A DNA stretch of 64,000 nt from Phallus indusiatus (taxonomy: Eukaryota; Basidiomycota; Agaricomycetes; Phallales; Phallaceae), in NCBI GenBank assembly GCA_027605045.1, contig JAQFWX010000006.1:744001-808000 (forward strand), in the 5' to 3' direction. Shown piece after piece: positions 1-11,805 of the stretch. A model generated the notes under the pieces. That model had not been told where the DNA came from and did no database searches. It saw only the letters and a list, made by a program, of their open reading frames with translations. The translations under genes and the position numbers were made by a program. Within the stretch, counting starts at the first letter, position 1. Every line of letters starts with the position of its first letter.

Positions 1-27
1 GCCTGTATTGAGAATTCTGTTTTGAGT

Positions 28-3000
28 TTAGTTGTTTCCCGATTTACATTTTGTCCAATCAGAACCATGTACGAAATTTGCGAAATTTAGTTTTGTATAG
101 TTTTGATGTGGCGTATGCGTCATGCATGGAAACCAGAACCGCTCTCTCATCTTGTCTGGAACCCAAAACAAAAGCTCATTCTGAGAACCACGACACCATC
201 CATCATGCAGGATAATATCAGCGAAAGCGGGAAGCAAAGCTTTTTTCCAGGCCGTTAATGCGTAATCCAAAATCTCCAACTTGGATGCCGGTATTCTGAA
301 TGCCTATCTGAGTAAATCATATTGAATCTAAGTGATACCAAACTTACCCCGCAGTATCGGAATCATCAGCGGCGGACGAAGAAGCGTTGTATAGAGTAGA
401 CATTATCTCATACGTATCCAAGTCCCAGACGTAACATTCCCTAAAAGGTCTTTTAACTATAAGATGTCTTTTCCTCAAAATGAGGGCTGTTATCTTCATA
501 GACCACGGGCATGGAATTGATTTGGTGACCATGGTTTTGCATTGTATGTCCCAGATATTGACGCTGAGGTTCCCTCGAATCCCCATATTAGACGCCATTA
601 TAATAATACATTTTGAGTCATCGGAGAGCCAAAAGTCCTGGACCGATTGACCTAATGATGGGCTAGTGAGGAAGGTTTCGGTGTCCACATCGAAAACTTT
701 TATTTCACTGGTATCAATCCATACCATATATTTCCCATTGGTGGATAGCCGCCATTCAGCAGTGTAACGTGATAATGGGAAAGAGTTCAATACTGCTCCC
801 ATTGGATCCAATATCCTGACACAGTCCTCTGACTTATGCGTGCATATAAGATGTTTCCCGCTGGCAGAGACAGTAATCGGGATATAAGATTCGTGAAATG
901 TAAATGTTTCCCCTACTCGGTTACCCAGTTCGCATTCCCGAACCTCCGCTTTATCGCCATAATTGACAAAAAAGCCGGTACCTCGTATAGGACGAAGGGA
1001 GTTTACTCTATATGAATATTTGATTGGACGACAAGTCAGTTTTCGGGTACAATAATCCCATATATTAATGGTTCCGTCATCTCCAAAGATAAGACAGTTG
1101 TCCGACCATACGAGTGCGGTAATTTCATTGACTGATCCGGTCACAACGATCTCGCCTTCTTTGTCGTTCCAGAGACAGAGTCCGCGACTGGTGATATATG
1201 CCACGCGCACGTTTTCCTCATCAGGTGAAACCTCAAGGGATTCTTCGTCCAAAAGCTCGGCTTTATGAACAATCGTATTCGTTGTGGTAATATCCGATAT
1301 TTGGAGGTAGCCTACTCCGTCCCGAGTCCAATAGTAAAGAATGAAATATGAACCCCGCAGCCAAATTGCTCCCACCGTCCCAATGCTGTGCGAGTGATCC
1401 TGTTCTATGAATTCATCCCATTTTCGAATATCGAGTGTTGTCCCGCCGAATAACGCAATTAATTTGGAATCATGTGAGAACCCCAAACACCGATTGTGTC
1501 CGCCTTCATAGCATCGACTGATCAATTCTCCTGTAGACACTCTCCAAATCCAGTACATGCTGAAGGAGCTAATAAGGAGGTATTGATCATCGGGGGAAAG
1601 ATCAACGCTTGTGGTGAACGATTTGTGCCGAATTTCAGTGACTTTAGTATTTGACGGTACATCCCAGATCGCTATTGTCGTGTCGTCTTGTCGAAAAGCG
1701 ATGTAGCTGTCAGTGAGTGACGGACTCGCGATCGGAGAATTGGAGGGTATGACACAGTGCTGTGTCTGATCTCGAGTATTCCATATGTACACGTTCTCAT
1801 CGCGATAAAGGGCAATCCAGTTTCCGTTGGGAGAAATCCTGTGGGAATAGTATTCCCCCTCGAAACGTTTAACAACCTGACAACTTTCTCGATCGAATAC
1901 GAGTGTTTCCTCTTCCGTCCGCCGCACTATAAAGCGCCCGTCCGAAGATATGAGGCAAACATTACACTTGGCACCCTCGTATTCCACTATCGTCCTTTCC
2001 CTTGTCCCCATATTCCATATCAGGATATCGCCTCCCCGAAAACAATAGTAAACCAATTCACCATCGGGAGAAAATACGATGTTGGAAACTGTCCATGAAT
2101 TAGGGTCTTCGTAATCCAGCACCCGCTCCCCCGTTGCGTAGTTCCATATTTCAAGTGTGGAGGGTGTGGACATTGCCATATATTTGCCTTTCGAAGAAAA
2201 GGCAATTTGCATCGCATTTTCTTTCACGAATACAATTTTGCTCGACATAGAGCCGACGGGTTGACGAACATCAAACGTAAACAGCCCAGGATACCTCTCA
2301 AGATACTGTCTGGATACAAATGAGTCACGAGGGGCAAAGGGAAGTGCGGAGATATAAAGGTGCGGCGTGCTTGTTGTCATTACGTTTTTGAACTCAACCC
2401 CAAACATCTGTGCATCCATCGCATCTTCAGTGAGGTTACTATCTGCATCCTACCGCCTGATTCAGCCATTCATGTATATACGACAGGCAAAGAGTCACTC
2501 ACCTTACACCAGTTTGCTATTTCTTCCATTGCTACGCAACCTTGCTGAACCGCTTTTAACAAACTGAGTATCTCAAAATAATACAACAGATTGTCGTCCA
2601 TCAATCTCCGGACTTCGTGAATGAGTTCCTCGCTGACAGGAGACGACTGGAGATGAGAAGCCCAGAACCGACATGAATACGACAAATGAAACGGGATGGC
2701 TTTCTCGACACGTGCACCGAAATCAGGCACGTCTTTATTGTGTAGGTGTGATGTCTCAAACTGACAGATATTGAAGCAGAGCATCCGATTCATCAATTTG
2801 ACACAACCGAGAGTCATCGCTGTTTGGTTTGAGGTGTCAATATAGTACTCATTCGTTAGTTCTTCGGCGATGTCATTTTGCTTCTTGATGGTGATTTTTT
2901 CCTCCTTGAAAAAATCGGATAATGATGTGTGAAGAGGTCGTACTGGAGTAGAACCCGATGGATCTTGAATTCCAGAAAAGAATGAACCGAACGGGATGAG

Positions 3001-5392
3001 TATCGACCTGACATCTATGATATCATCCTCAAAGATATTTTGTAGCACGTGAATTGAGAGGGGTTCCCGCGCCGTTATGATTGCACCTACAATCGCCTTG
3101 AACCTTTCTTGAAAAACGTCATATTGGGATTCTGGCTGGCTTAAAATGATTTGGTGATATAATGCATACAACGACAAGGACGATCTCGACACGTAGGTTT
3201 CCCAATTCTTTTGTATGAGGTCAGGAATTTTCACGCCGTTATCAATGATCCCGCAAGCTGTCTGGGCCCACTGGAAAAGACCTTGGGCACGCCTGGCTAG
3301 TATATTGCGCCAGTCCTTGTTTATGCTGTCCAAGATTGACGATATCGAATCCAGACGATTGGACACAAAGGCTTGAATATCGCGACGTGTTTCCTCCGCA
3401 TCAACATCACCCATCCATTTACATGGGATATTAAAATTTCGACATTGAGATTCAATGTCCTGTTCAAGGCGAGTAGTGACGATTAAACGATAATTCTTCG
3501 GAAGCTCGGCCCATTTATTGAAGAGGATTTCCGTGATTTCCTTGCGTTCGTTGCGATCTCCACTTTCGTCTAAGGCATCCACGACGATAACTACTGGTCC
3601 AATACTAGTCACATTTTTCGAAGGCTCAACGATAAATTCCTTGAACTGTATTTCGGGATCCTCAGTCTCCCGAACCGCAGTGTTCAGATTGACAATTTTG
3701 ACCAATTCTCTTCGCCACGAGGCATCGCCATCTGCCAAGTCAAGGGATATAGTGCTGAAAAGACAATTGCGCCTGTTTGCCACACTCCTGTCGAAACAGA
3801 ACATGGACCCGAGTCGATTTTGTTCTTTGAACATTTGCGCGATGGTATGTGCTATTGTTGATTTCCCTACTCCCGCTTGTCCGCTCACAACGAGGATTTG
3901 TGGCGATTTGTCGTCGTTGATACACTTCAATATATCATCGATCAGTGTTTTGCGCGTCCCAGGTAGGCATTGTTTTTTAGGTATCGGGGGAGTTCCGCCA
4001 TAGCGCATATCCTTAAGTAAGGTCAAACCAGCTTGTGAAAACGGAATCGGTAGGTTTGATTGATTGTAGTATACGATCATATCAACTTACTGAGTTCACC
4101 GATGTCCTCACGCACACGAAGTGTCACAATACCCGTTTCAAGAGTAACCGAATCCCTCATAACTTGCATGAGGTGGTCGAATTTGTCGTTAAATTCTTGG
4201 ATCTTGCTATCCACGCTCCCATCGATTCCTTTCACTATGTTTTTGACTAAAGCTCTCGAATCAGAATTGCTTGAAAAATTACAAGATAATGGAAGATGAT
4301 ACACAACCTGTATTTTCGGTGCTGTATGCTTGTATAAAATATGCGCATTCAATCGTTTGGCGAACCACCGTAGAAAGCGTTTTAGATTGGGTCGCAGTGA
4401 GCTCAGGTAGTCGCTTCGCATCCGTGATATAGTCGTAAACGTCCTTCAACCTTCCACATAGCTGATGAATTCTGTCATCACGGTTTTTTGCGATAACCGT
4501 CTAAACACAATTGATCTGTATGGTTCATAATGTTATAGACAAAAAAAAGGACTTTTACCTTCGGAATGATAGACAGAATACTCCACGCTACTTTCGCATA
4601 AGGGCTTATCTAAAACACTTTGGAGGATGATAAACATATGTGTGCTGACGAAAATTACCTCGGCGATATCATCTACTAATCCTACGAAAACCTGAAATTT
4701 ATCGATAAACAACGATAAGGTATCCTCATTATCATTCCAGGCCTGCGCAGCGGAGGTGATAAAGCCGACAGCCTCAGCTGGGATTTCCAGATTCGGTAGG
4801 TTTTCTGACGCGATTGTCAATGCTTGTTGTACTACTTTCGAGATGACGTCGGGTGGTTTCTCAATCTTGAATGTCAATTGACAGTTTTCAGCGATGTCTA
4901 ATCTACATGAACCTGCGATCATGTAAGCTCAACTAACGGCGATGCTCTTGATGGTTAAACTAACCAGAGCTATTTTGGATCTTGAGTAAGTCAATGGCCC
5001 GGTGTTCACACGAGCCAATTAGGATGTTCCGAGTAAATCGATGGACCCGGAAGATTGTAAAAGTTAAGATAATGTCGTCGGTAAGTTCATCAGCGCTACA
5101 TTGTGATGTAAGGTGTACATTGAAACAGATTGTGACCTTTGACATACAAAACAAAAGCCTCGCCGTTCCAAGTGACGCAGAGATCGCGTTTGCTAAATGC
5201 ACTCTTGGCACTTGTTCTCTCCTCGCTACCGCATTTGATCACTATTTGGAACTTGGGACTGTATTTCGATAAGGATGAAGCTCGAGGTTTGATCAAGTGA
5301 ACATCTGTATTCTCGGATGAAATAATCCGGAACCTTCAACGAGAGACTCCGAAATTACCAGATATTCTTATACCTTCCGTCGAGGCGGCCAT
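28..5392 (-). CDS. NLR (STAND) protein: C2 - helical region - NACHT - WD40
   Basis: Ten-exon model, 1619 residues. Exons: 5392-5374, 5304-5148, 5095-4965, 4912-4659, 4609-4559, 4500-4308, 4246-4091, 4031-2503, 2449-348, 295-28; the sum is 4860 nt, exactly 1620 codons. The N-terminus (about residues 10-100) reads like a C2 domain. A helical segment follows, with the stretch ISPYAKVAWSILSIIPK that I know from basidiomycete NLRs. The NACHT domain has Walker A GQAGVGKST near residues 371-379 and Walker B VVIVVDALDE near 467-476. The C-terminal 700 residues are degenerate WD40 blades (repeated IWD/IWN ends). The last exon carries the conserved NELLFWVP ... FVHGSDWTKC tail of this group. Family knowledge: such proteins are signal-transducing NTPases implicated in non-self recognition. 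The ligand and effector here are unknown. The start ATG at 5392 gives a 19-nt first exon and is the least certain part. Confidence 0.88.
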
Positions 5393-6049
5393 AACCAAAA
5401 GACTGTCGAACAAATGTAGTAAGAAAGACTGCGATGGTTTGTGGAGGTGAAAGATTCGTTCCAGATCAATTCGAGGGCGGAAACCTGATATTTCTAGTAC
5501 ATGCCTCTTGTTGCGTCGTTGTTTCGTGACATCATCTTCTTTTTAACTTTCACCTTCATTATATAATTGAAGTTAAGCCAATCCATGACATGTGACATTC
5601 TGACACGACTTCTATCATCAACGAGTGGTGTTATGATTGAAAGGCTCCGGCTGTTGAACCTGAATCTAATTCGGCAAGCAAGTCACTACGGTCACGTCAC
5701 AAAAACTAGTTGAACTTTTCGCAATTTGCTCGCGATAATGAAATCTCTTGTACTAGCTCAAGGATATCATGAGCAATAGCAGGTATCCATCAATCATGGG
5801 CATCAAGCATTGCTCCAGAATACATTCAAATGACAATAACCCTCAAACCTAGAATCGAGTACTTGTAGCTTGATCGTGACGATGGACCCTCAAGCTGCCC
5901 ATTATTTCAACTCACAGCTACCCCGTCTTTTTGCATTCTTGATCCGAAAGGATATCCCCATCCACCATACATTTTCCTGTTTTATGGATGGTAGCATTTG
6001 AGTCAAAAGACGACCATCAATACCGCCTACCGCGATTCGAATTGCACTC

Positions 6050-7049
6050 TCAGTCGGGAGTTGTTCCCCGAAACTCAGCGAGGTTATACGGTCTCACGGA
6101 ATCAGTAGAAGCATCGGGCTGGTAATTTGTAAGTTTTCCATCCGCTCTGTAGCCGGCACTGAAGTCAATCCCTCCTTAGTTGCGGGTATCACCTCGAGCT
6201 ATCGACGCATAGTATTGCTTGTTCTTAGCCTGCAAGATATCAATGTACCAGCGCTGAGTTTTCCGTGGGTTTTAGAATGACACTCGATGGTGATAGCCTG
6301 CATCCTCTGCTAAGGTTATATACCCTCACTTTCGCCATGAGCGGCATGTCTCAAGTTCGGGAAACAGACCTGGTTCTTCTTCTCTTCGTATAGACACCAA
6401 CATCATGCTACATCGTCTCGTTGTCCTAAACATGTGTTCCGCCAGCGTGCCTATTCACCTGAAGTCGCCCCGAAAAGCGAAGTGAATATACCAGTCATCT
6501 CGGCGCTTTCATGACTATCCAGCTGGTCGAAGACAAGCACATATGTGGACTGTCTCTGGAAAGATAACCCTCAACAGCCCTCAACCCTTTCAGATGAATG
6601 TCTTTACCAAATCTCGGCGCTATTTTGAGCGGGTTGCAAACAGGTTAATATCTAGTCGAAAAGGATGTTTGACTCTGCCATCCGCTACACTAAAGCTGCG
6701 ACGTGGGTTAAAAATTCCATCCCTGAACACGTATCGAGAGAACGTCGTACCCAGGTCGTCGAGCATTCAAGCGCGATGGTATAGGGTTTGTTCTTTTTGT
6801 ACCTTTTCCATCTCACAGATGCTTATTTAACATGTTTTTTTGTAGCTATACAGTAGAACACACATATGCTGAAACCACAAGAGTCAGCTCTCAGCATTCA
6901 TGCAAATCATCTGACAAGGTAAACACCGACAGCATTCGTTCCGAGTCCGCAATGGACACCAGTCTTGTGTTACCGCCTACCAGTTTCTTGTCGATGTCCT
7001 GTATGTTCGCTCGAGGAGAGCTATTTGACGCAATTTGGATCCTACCTCC
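6050..7049 (-). pseudogene. Unidentified decayed gene fragments
   Basis: Two coding-like pieces on the minus strand. The first (7049-6891) is open for about 52 codons with GGRIQIASNSSPRANIQDID near its start. The second (6256-6050) is open for about 68 codons except for one TAA near 6176-6178; it contains GGIDFSAGYRADGKLTNYQP and ends in a TGA. A third open patch lies between them near 6.6-6.75 kb. Composition and length suggest former coding sequence with stops and frameshifts. I do not recognise the family, and the pieces may not belong to one gene. Confidence 0.33.
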
Positions 7050-8856
7050 AGTTTAAGGGTGTTTTGTCTACCAAGGAAAGTGACGGTCTCATCATCCTAA
7101 CCGGTAGGTAACCTGTGATTCGTACGCCCCTTTTCAGGCTTGTGACCTATCTCTCACTGAATAAGATTCCTTTTTGATCGCACTTGTCACCTTGAACGCA
7201 CTTCGAATCAGAACCTTGCCAGCGGTGACTTTGCAGCTTCATAACGATACTTGGTGGTGACATGGCCACGTTATTACGCTTTCGCACACAGGCAACGGAC
7301 TCAGTTTTCTATCTGCATCGATACGAATATCATTTATTTTGTCCTCGTTCCGAATGGTGTTACGGGCAACAAGTCCACTTCAGCAAGCCAGTGTGCTGAC
7401 AAAAAAGCTAAAGCCCATATCGCCCAACTACTTCAAAGTTTAATCTTACGCGATATGGCATGTTATCTCAAGGTTCTCGTTACCGTAAAAATACTTAGGT
7501 CAGATGAAAGTATCGGTAGATTGTATCTTGGGAGACAATCCCGAACCCTCAAATACCGGGACACTTTTGAGCAAAACGGATCAAATATACTGGTTTTCTA
7601 GCATCTTTGTAGGCATGATCTTCAGGTTGCTTTGATTTGCACAAACATATTAATTCACAGTTCGTCAGAATCACGGGAAAAAATAGAGGACTATTGTCGT
7701 ATTCGATACACAAGATAGCTGCGCCGCCTGCGCGTTAAAACCCAGTAAAATTGGAATAGAGTATGAGACTAGATACTGCAAATATGCAAGCAGTGTTAAA
7801 CCAGATGTAGGGAATGAAGTGTACAAAATGTCCATTTGTACATCCTCTGAATTGACTAGCGTTCAATGTCCAGAGTAATATTAGCGGCCCCGGCGTTGTG
7901 CCAAACTGTGTCAATGTAATAAAATAAACATATAATTGCGAAGAACTCTAGATCCATTCTGATTTTTTAAGTGCGCGTGGCCGGATTTTTTTTGAATTCG
8001 GAAAACTCTAGTTACGACGATAACAAACGTAATCTTCCCATTGGTTCTGGTTCCGCAAACTTCTTGCCAAAGTATGTCATGCACCTCTCCGATTCCCTCT
8101 AGAGTTGCACCTGTAAAACACCATTCGAAATTGAATTTGAAACCACTTACAACGTGAACAACAACTCATAAAACGGAAAAAAATAACTTTTGTTGTCTAA
8201 TCTAGCTCTCTCGCTCTGCATGCAAACTTGGGCGACCGTGTCTGTCTACATAGCTACGTAACTGGAGCTTTTCTAGACTTATGGGACGTTTACGGGGTAT
8301 TATCGATCTTTGCATGTGGTTCCGATCTTTACCAGGAAACAAGCTTAGTAGCGTTGGGAGACCAGAATTATCAAACTCCTAGTCAAGGATGCGGATCAGG
8401 ACAATGTGTAGGGTGTAGGTTGACAAGGTTTTAGGTTGCACGATAACTTTCTTTACGAGGATCAAACGATACCTGATCCGCGACGGCTTACGACGTAACG
8501 GGAAACGCAGAACCTGTTTGTATAGGACTTCCTGTGTTCGTCAGACGGAATCTGGTTCTGAGTCAGTCATGCATCCGTACTTGTGATTATTGGCAAATTC
8601 ATTTTTTACTAGTCCTTGAGGTGGCTAGTTACTCTTTACGATATAGTCGCGCACACAACATGTTGTCAAACAGAAACAAGAATGTCAAGACTATGTAGGC
8701 TTCTACAAACGACGAAGAGTCTAATGCTTCACTCCTAAACGAAAGGGAAGCTATTGGGCTATTATAATCCGTCATGATAGTGCTTTCTTGTAATGAGATC
8801 ATCATTCGACTATGAGGACGTCAATGAGTAGCGTAGCTCGGTTATTCTCCAACAAC

Positions 8857-8884
8857 AGCGAACGATCATCGATGATCGTTCGCT
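8857..8884. repeat. Perfect 28-bp palindrome
   Basis: Fourteen bases read from 8857 are followed at once by their exact reverse complement (arm AGCGAACGATCATC, centre ATCGAT), with no spacer. Symmetry breaks at 8856/8885. It lies more than 900 bp from the nearest gene, the thioredoxin 3' end at 9842. It could be a dimeric protein binding site or a hairpin in a transcript; nothing shows which. Confidence 0.9.
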
Positions 8885-9841
8885 TGCATGCACGGTGTGC
8901 GATGCTGCTGCTTTTTTAAACAAAGTTTAGGCTTTGTACTGAATTGGGATCTATATTTAACAGTTGATATCTGGTGAACATTTGATATAACCTCTCTCAA
9001 CACCGTCTTTTACCCAAGATCACGAACACCACTGCGGCGGAAATGCGCTTCAAATGTGATTATATGTACCTCGCTCAACATCATCGCTGTAACGTTGACA
9101 TGTTGACAGGCTACCCAAGTCCTATGATTACCCACGGCCAATTTGACATCATGACCAGTGGAACGTCCACATGTGAAGGATGGCCAACTGCCCATGTTAT
9201 CAAGTCTAGATGACGGCCCACGTAAATATAATACGGCGATGATAAGGGCAAGCTCTCAACGCGCATTTATAGAGTGGTCTCCGGAGGGGCAAGATACTCG
9301 TTCATTAACATATCGCTATCATCTGTACAGCTAAGTTGCAAGTCGTTACCGGCGTGTCTGTCATGACTTTTGCTCAGAAGCGTAAACTAATACCACTTAT
9401 GTAGGTTTACAAGCAAGGGGTTCAAACTGAGCACGTACTTAAGGCGCAAGAATCTGTCTCAAGTGGGGTGCACGTAGACATTCAAACGTCACTTTCATCA
9501 CTTCACCATTCCCAGGATCAACAATGTTCCTCAATGCATCGTGGATCAGTCCAAATGACACCAATATATACGCGCAGCAAGCGTGATGATCGTATTACTA
9601 GGATCATGTAGGGCTGTAGTGTATAGTATTTAACTGATGGGGCTGCTATTTGTCTTGTGAGTGGTCCGTCAAGCTACGGCTCTTGGTTATCAGCCCCCAC
9701 CTCCGAACTCCGGATGGGGGATGAAGCATGAGGCCGTTTAATTGTCCAATATGAAATCAAACAATATATATCTTAACACACACACCCTACTGGGCCCTGG
9801 AATCGGACCCATCACATATATACATACGCACGAACACAGCT

Positions 9842-10652
9842 CTACGAAGAAGTCATATACCACATCAAAATGTATCCGCCAATTAACGCAAGAAGAATCT
9901 TGACTTGAGGATCTAGATCGGTTATGAGAGCTGAAGGGTTTTGGGGCATTGACGGTAATGATGATGCGGTCGTCGATGAATTCGAAGATGAGCCACCTAG
10001 CGTTTGTCCTTTACCCGAGAATGCGGTTGCGCCTTCGTTAGTTGCATTAGCCTTGATAGTTGATTCTAGGCCTCTGATTGTGAGAAACACGGGAATAGGT
10101 TCAGTATTAGGTATGCGGTAGAAAAAGCAAAACTTTACCTTGCGTCTGCGCCTCTTATTCGGTGGATTTCTGTAGAGCCTTTCAAGAATACAAACGTAGG
10201 CCTAGCAAAAACGAAATAAAGAAGGAATTAGTTAAGAAAAGAACCAAATCAAATCAAACATGCACAAGAATCACGCACTCACATAGCCGTTACGTTGTAT
10301 TTTCTCGAGACATCTGCCACGTTATCAACGTCGCATTTCAGGAAATTGACGTTTGGATATTGATCCGAGAGTTTCTCAAAGGTTGGAGCTATTACGCGAC
10401 AAGGTCCACACCTGGATAGAATCAAAAAGGCAAGAATGTGAGCCGAAAGATTATCTTGGGAAAAGCTTCGAGGCAGGAAATCGGAGCTGACCATGTAGCG
10501 TAGAAATCAATCACCTATGTAGTGCATCAACCTGTCGAGAAAGAGTTCTACGCAATCACAAAACAGATAAAACCCACAGATAACTTGGTTTTTGAACCGG
10601 ACAAGATTCGCTCGAGCTGAGCTTGTGAGGAAAGATGTTGGACGGAAGGCAT
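9842..10652 (-). CDS. Thioredoxin with C-terminal membrane anchor
   Basis: Five-exon model: 10652-10578, 10514-10492, 10411-10283, 10201-10139, 10073-9842; 522 nt, 173 residues. The thioredoxin fold is complete: VIDFYATW then the redox centre CGPC (Cys34/Cys37), KCDVDNVADVSRKYNVTAMPT with the cis-proline, and a closing FLKGSTEIHRIRGAD strand. After residue 105 comes a Ser/Thr/Asn-rich linker and a terminal hydrophobic segment (VKILLALIGGYILMWYM) ending three residues before the stop. This is the layout of a tail-anchored protein with the redox domain in the cytosol. Expected role: disulfide reduction near a membrane. Which membrane cannot be told from sequence. A classical free thioredoxin is about 105 residues, so the extra 70 residues are a real extension. 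Confidence 0.9.
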
Positions 10653-11289
10653 GATGAGTGGCAACAGTAACGCGGTGACGCCGCTGACGTGAGCGAAACG
10701 ATCGGCTGCCCTTAGCTTCCCTTAGCCTACTACATACATACATACATACACGCTCACGTCTATTGGTGCTTTCGGGTCAGTCAGCTCAGCTCATCCATAT
10801 ACTGCCCGAAATTCATCTTCGAAATCGAAAACCCCACTGCCTTCTTCATCAGGCAGTAGGTCCTTCTGGGTCTCGTTGATTTCGTTTGACGTTGAGGGGA
10901 ACATTGATAACGTTCTTGAAATGCAATTCTAAGAATCCGCTTTGAGATACCCGTTCAGTGTTCACAGCTGTTACTAGCATGTTTTATGTGCATAATATAT
11001 AGTCAAGTAGATACATACTTAAATATCCTAAAAATATACATAATTAAATACTCCTCCCTTGGCTTCCAAATACCAAGGCAATAATTAATTAAAAATACAT
11101 TTATGCAAATTCTAGGGTATACGCGTGCAGATTCGACGAAAGGTATAATGGGACTATGCAGAAAAAGAAAAATAACAGGGAATACATATACGATTAGATA
11201 TGAGAGAGAAAAGATATACGGCTACAGGTTTAGAATGCTTGAGGCTAATAATAAATAATAGTTGGAGGTCGTGTCCGTGTTGGTTGGAT
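10653..11289. other. Intergenic: thioredoxin promoter and C2H2 3' side
   Basis: No gene seen. Holds a short CATA microsatellite at about 10731-10750, within 100 bp upstream of the thioredoxin start, and an AT-rich tract at 11000-11110 that may be the 3' region of the zinc finger gene. Confidence 0.5.
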
Positions 11290-11805
11290 CTAGTTATAGT
11301 GCGTTTTCTTGTGGCGACACATGTTCGATTTGACACCGAAATCTTTTCCACACAGGTCGCACCGGAAGGCTGAAAGAAAAGTTAGTAAAATCGGGAGGCG
11401 AAGCAAGTTCGGATGCGCACGCTTGTCTCCAGTGTGAGTCCTTCTGTGCGTCTGCGATGTTAGAAAAGCACAGCGCATCAGCAAAAAGAAATCGATTGGA
11501 CCGAATAGGAGCTTACGTCTAGTGCGCTTGGGGTGGGGAAGAAACGTCCGCACTCAGGGCATCCATGTCTTCCGCCTTGCCCAGACCCTTTCATCGGAAG
11601 ATTAGGATTCGGTGAGGCAGCGAGCGGATTCATATCACGGCCATAAACAGTAAAACTCGGCGGGGGAATTTGAGGCTGTCGCAAAATCATGAAAATGGTT
11701 GTATAAACGAAATTTTGTAAGGCTCACTGGGAAGGGAATGTCAGGAAACTTGTCACGAATGGGCGGAAGTGACTGGTTAGAAGAACTTGAATTGTGGTTG
11801 TTCAT
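11290..11805 (-). CDS. Small two-finger C2H2 zinc finger protein
   Basis: Four-exon model: 11805-11728, 11675-11517, 11451-11421, 11369-11290; 348 nt, 115 residues. The N-terminus is Ser/Asn-rich and then reads LPPIRDKFPDIP. Two C2H2 fingers close the protein: CPEC-x12-HRRTH and CDLC-x12-HKKTH, joined by a TGDKPF linker. One intron splits the first finger just before the first zinc-binding His, and another splits the linker in phase 1. The gene at 45.1-46.1 kb has both of these positions. Family knowledge: tandem C2H2 fingers of this spacing bind short GC-rich DNA sites, so a sequence-specific regulator in the nucleus is likely. Apart from the fingers and the LPPIR motif the protein is low-complexity. 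Target genes are unknown. Confidence 0.85.

Larger units (their letters stand above)
5393..9841. other. Gene-poor interval with decayed coding remnants and a palindrome
   Basis: No intact gene recognised in 4.4 kb. The left end should hold the NLR promoter. Minus-strand coding-like fragments broken by stops lie between about 6.0 and 7.1 kb (separate entry). A perfect 28-bp palindrome lies at 8857-8884. Short open frames on both strands, for example 7251-7601 plus, have no recognisable motif and look like chance. Confidence 0.6.

Noticed and set aside
1068..2098. Plus-strand open frames of 66-113 codons opposite the NLR WD40 exon
   Set aside because: Shadows of the long minus-strand coding exon; no motifs and no splice context.
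10731..10750. CATA repeat as a special element
   Set aside because: Ordinary short microsatellite.
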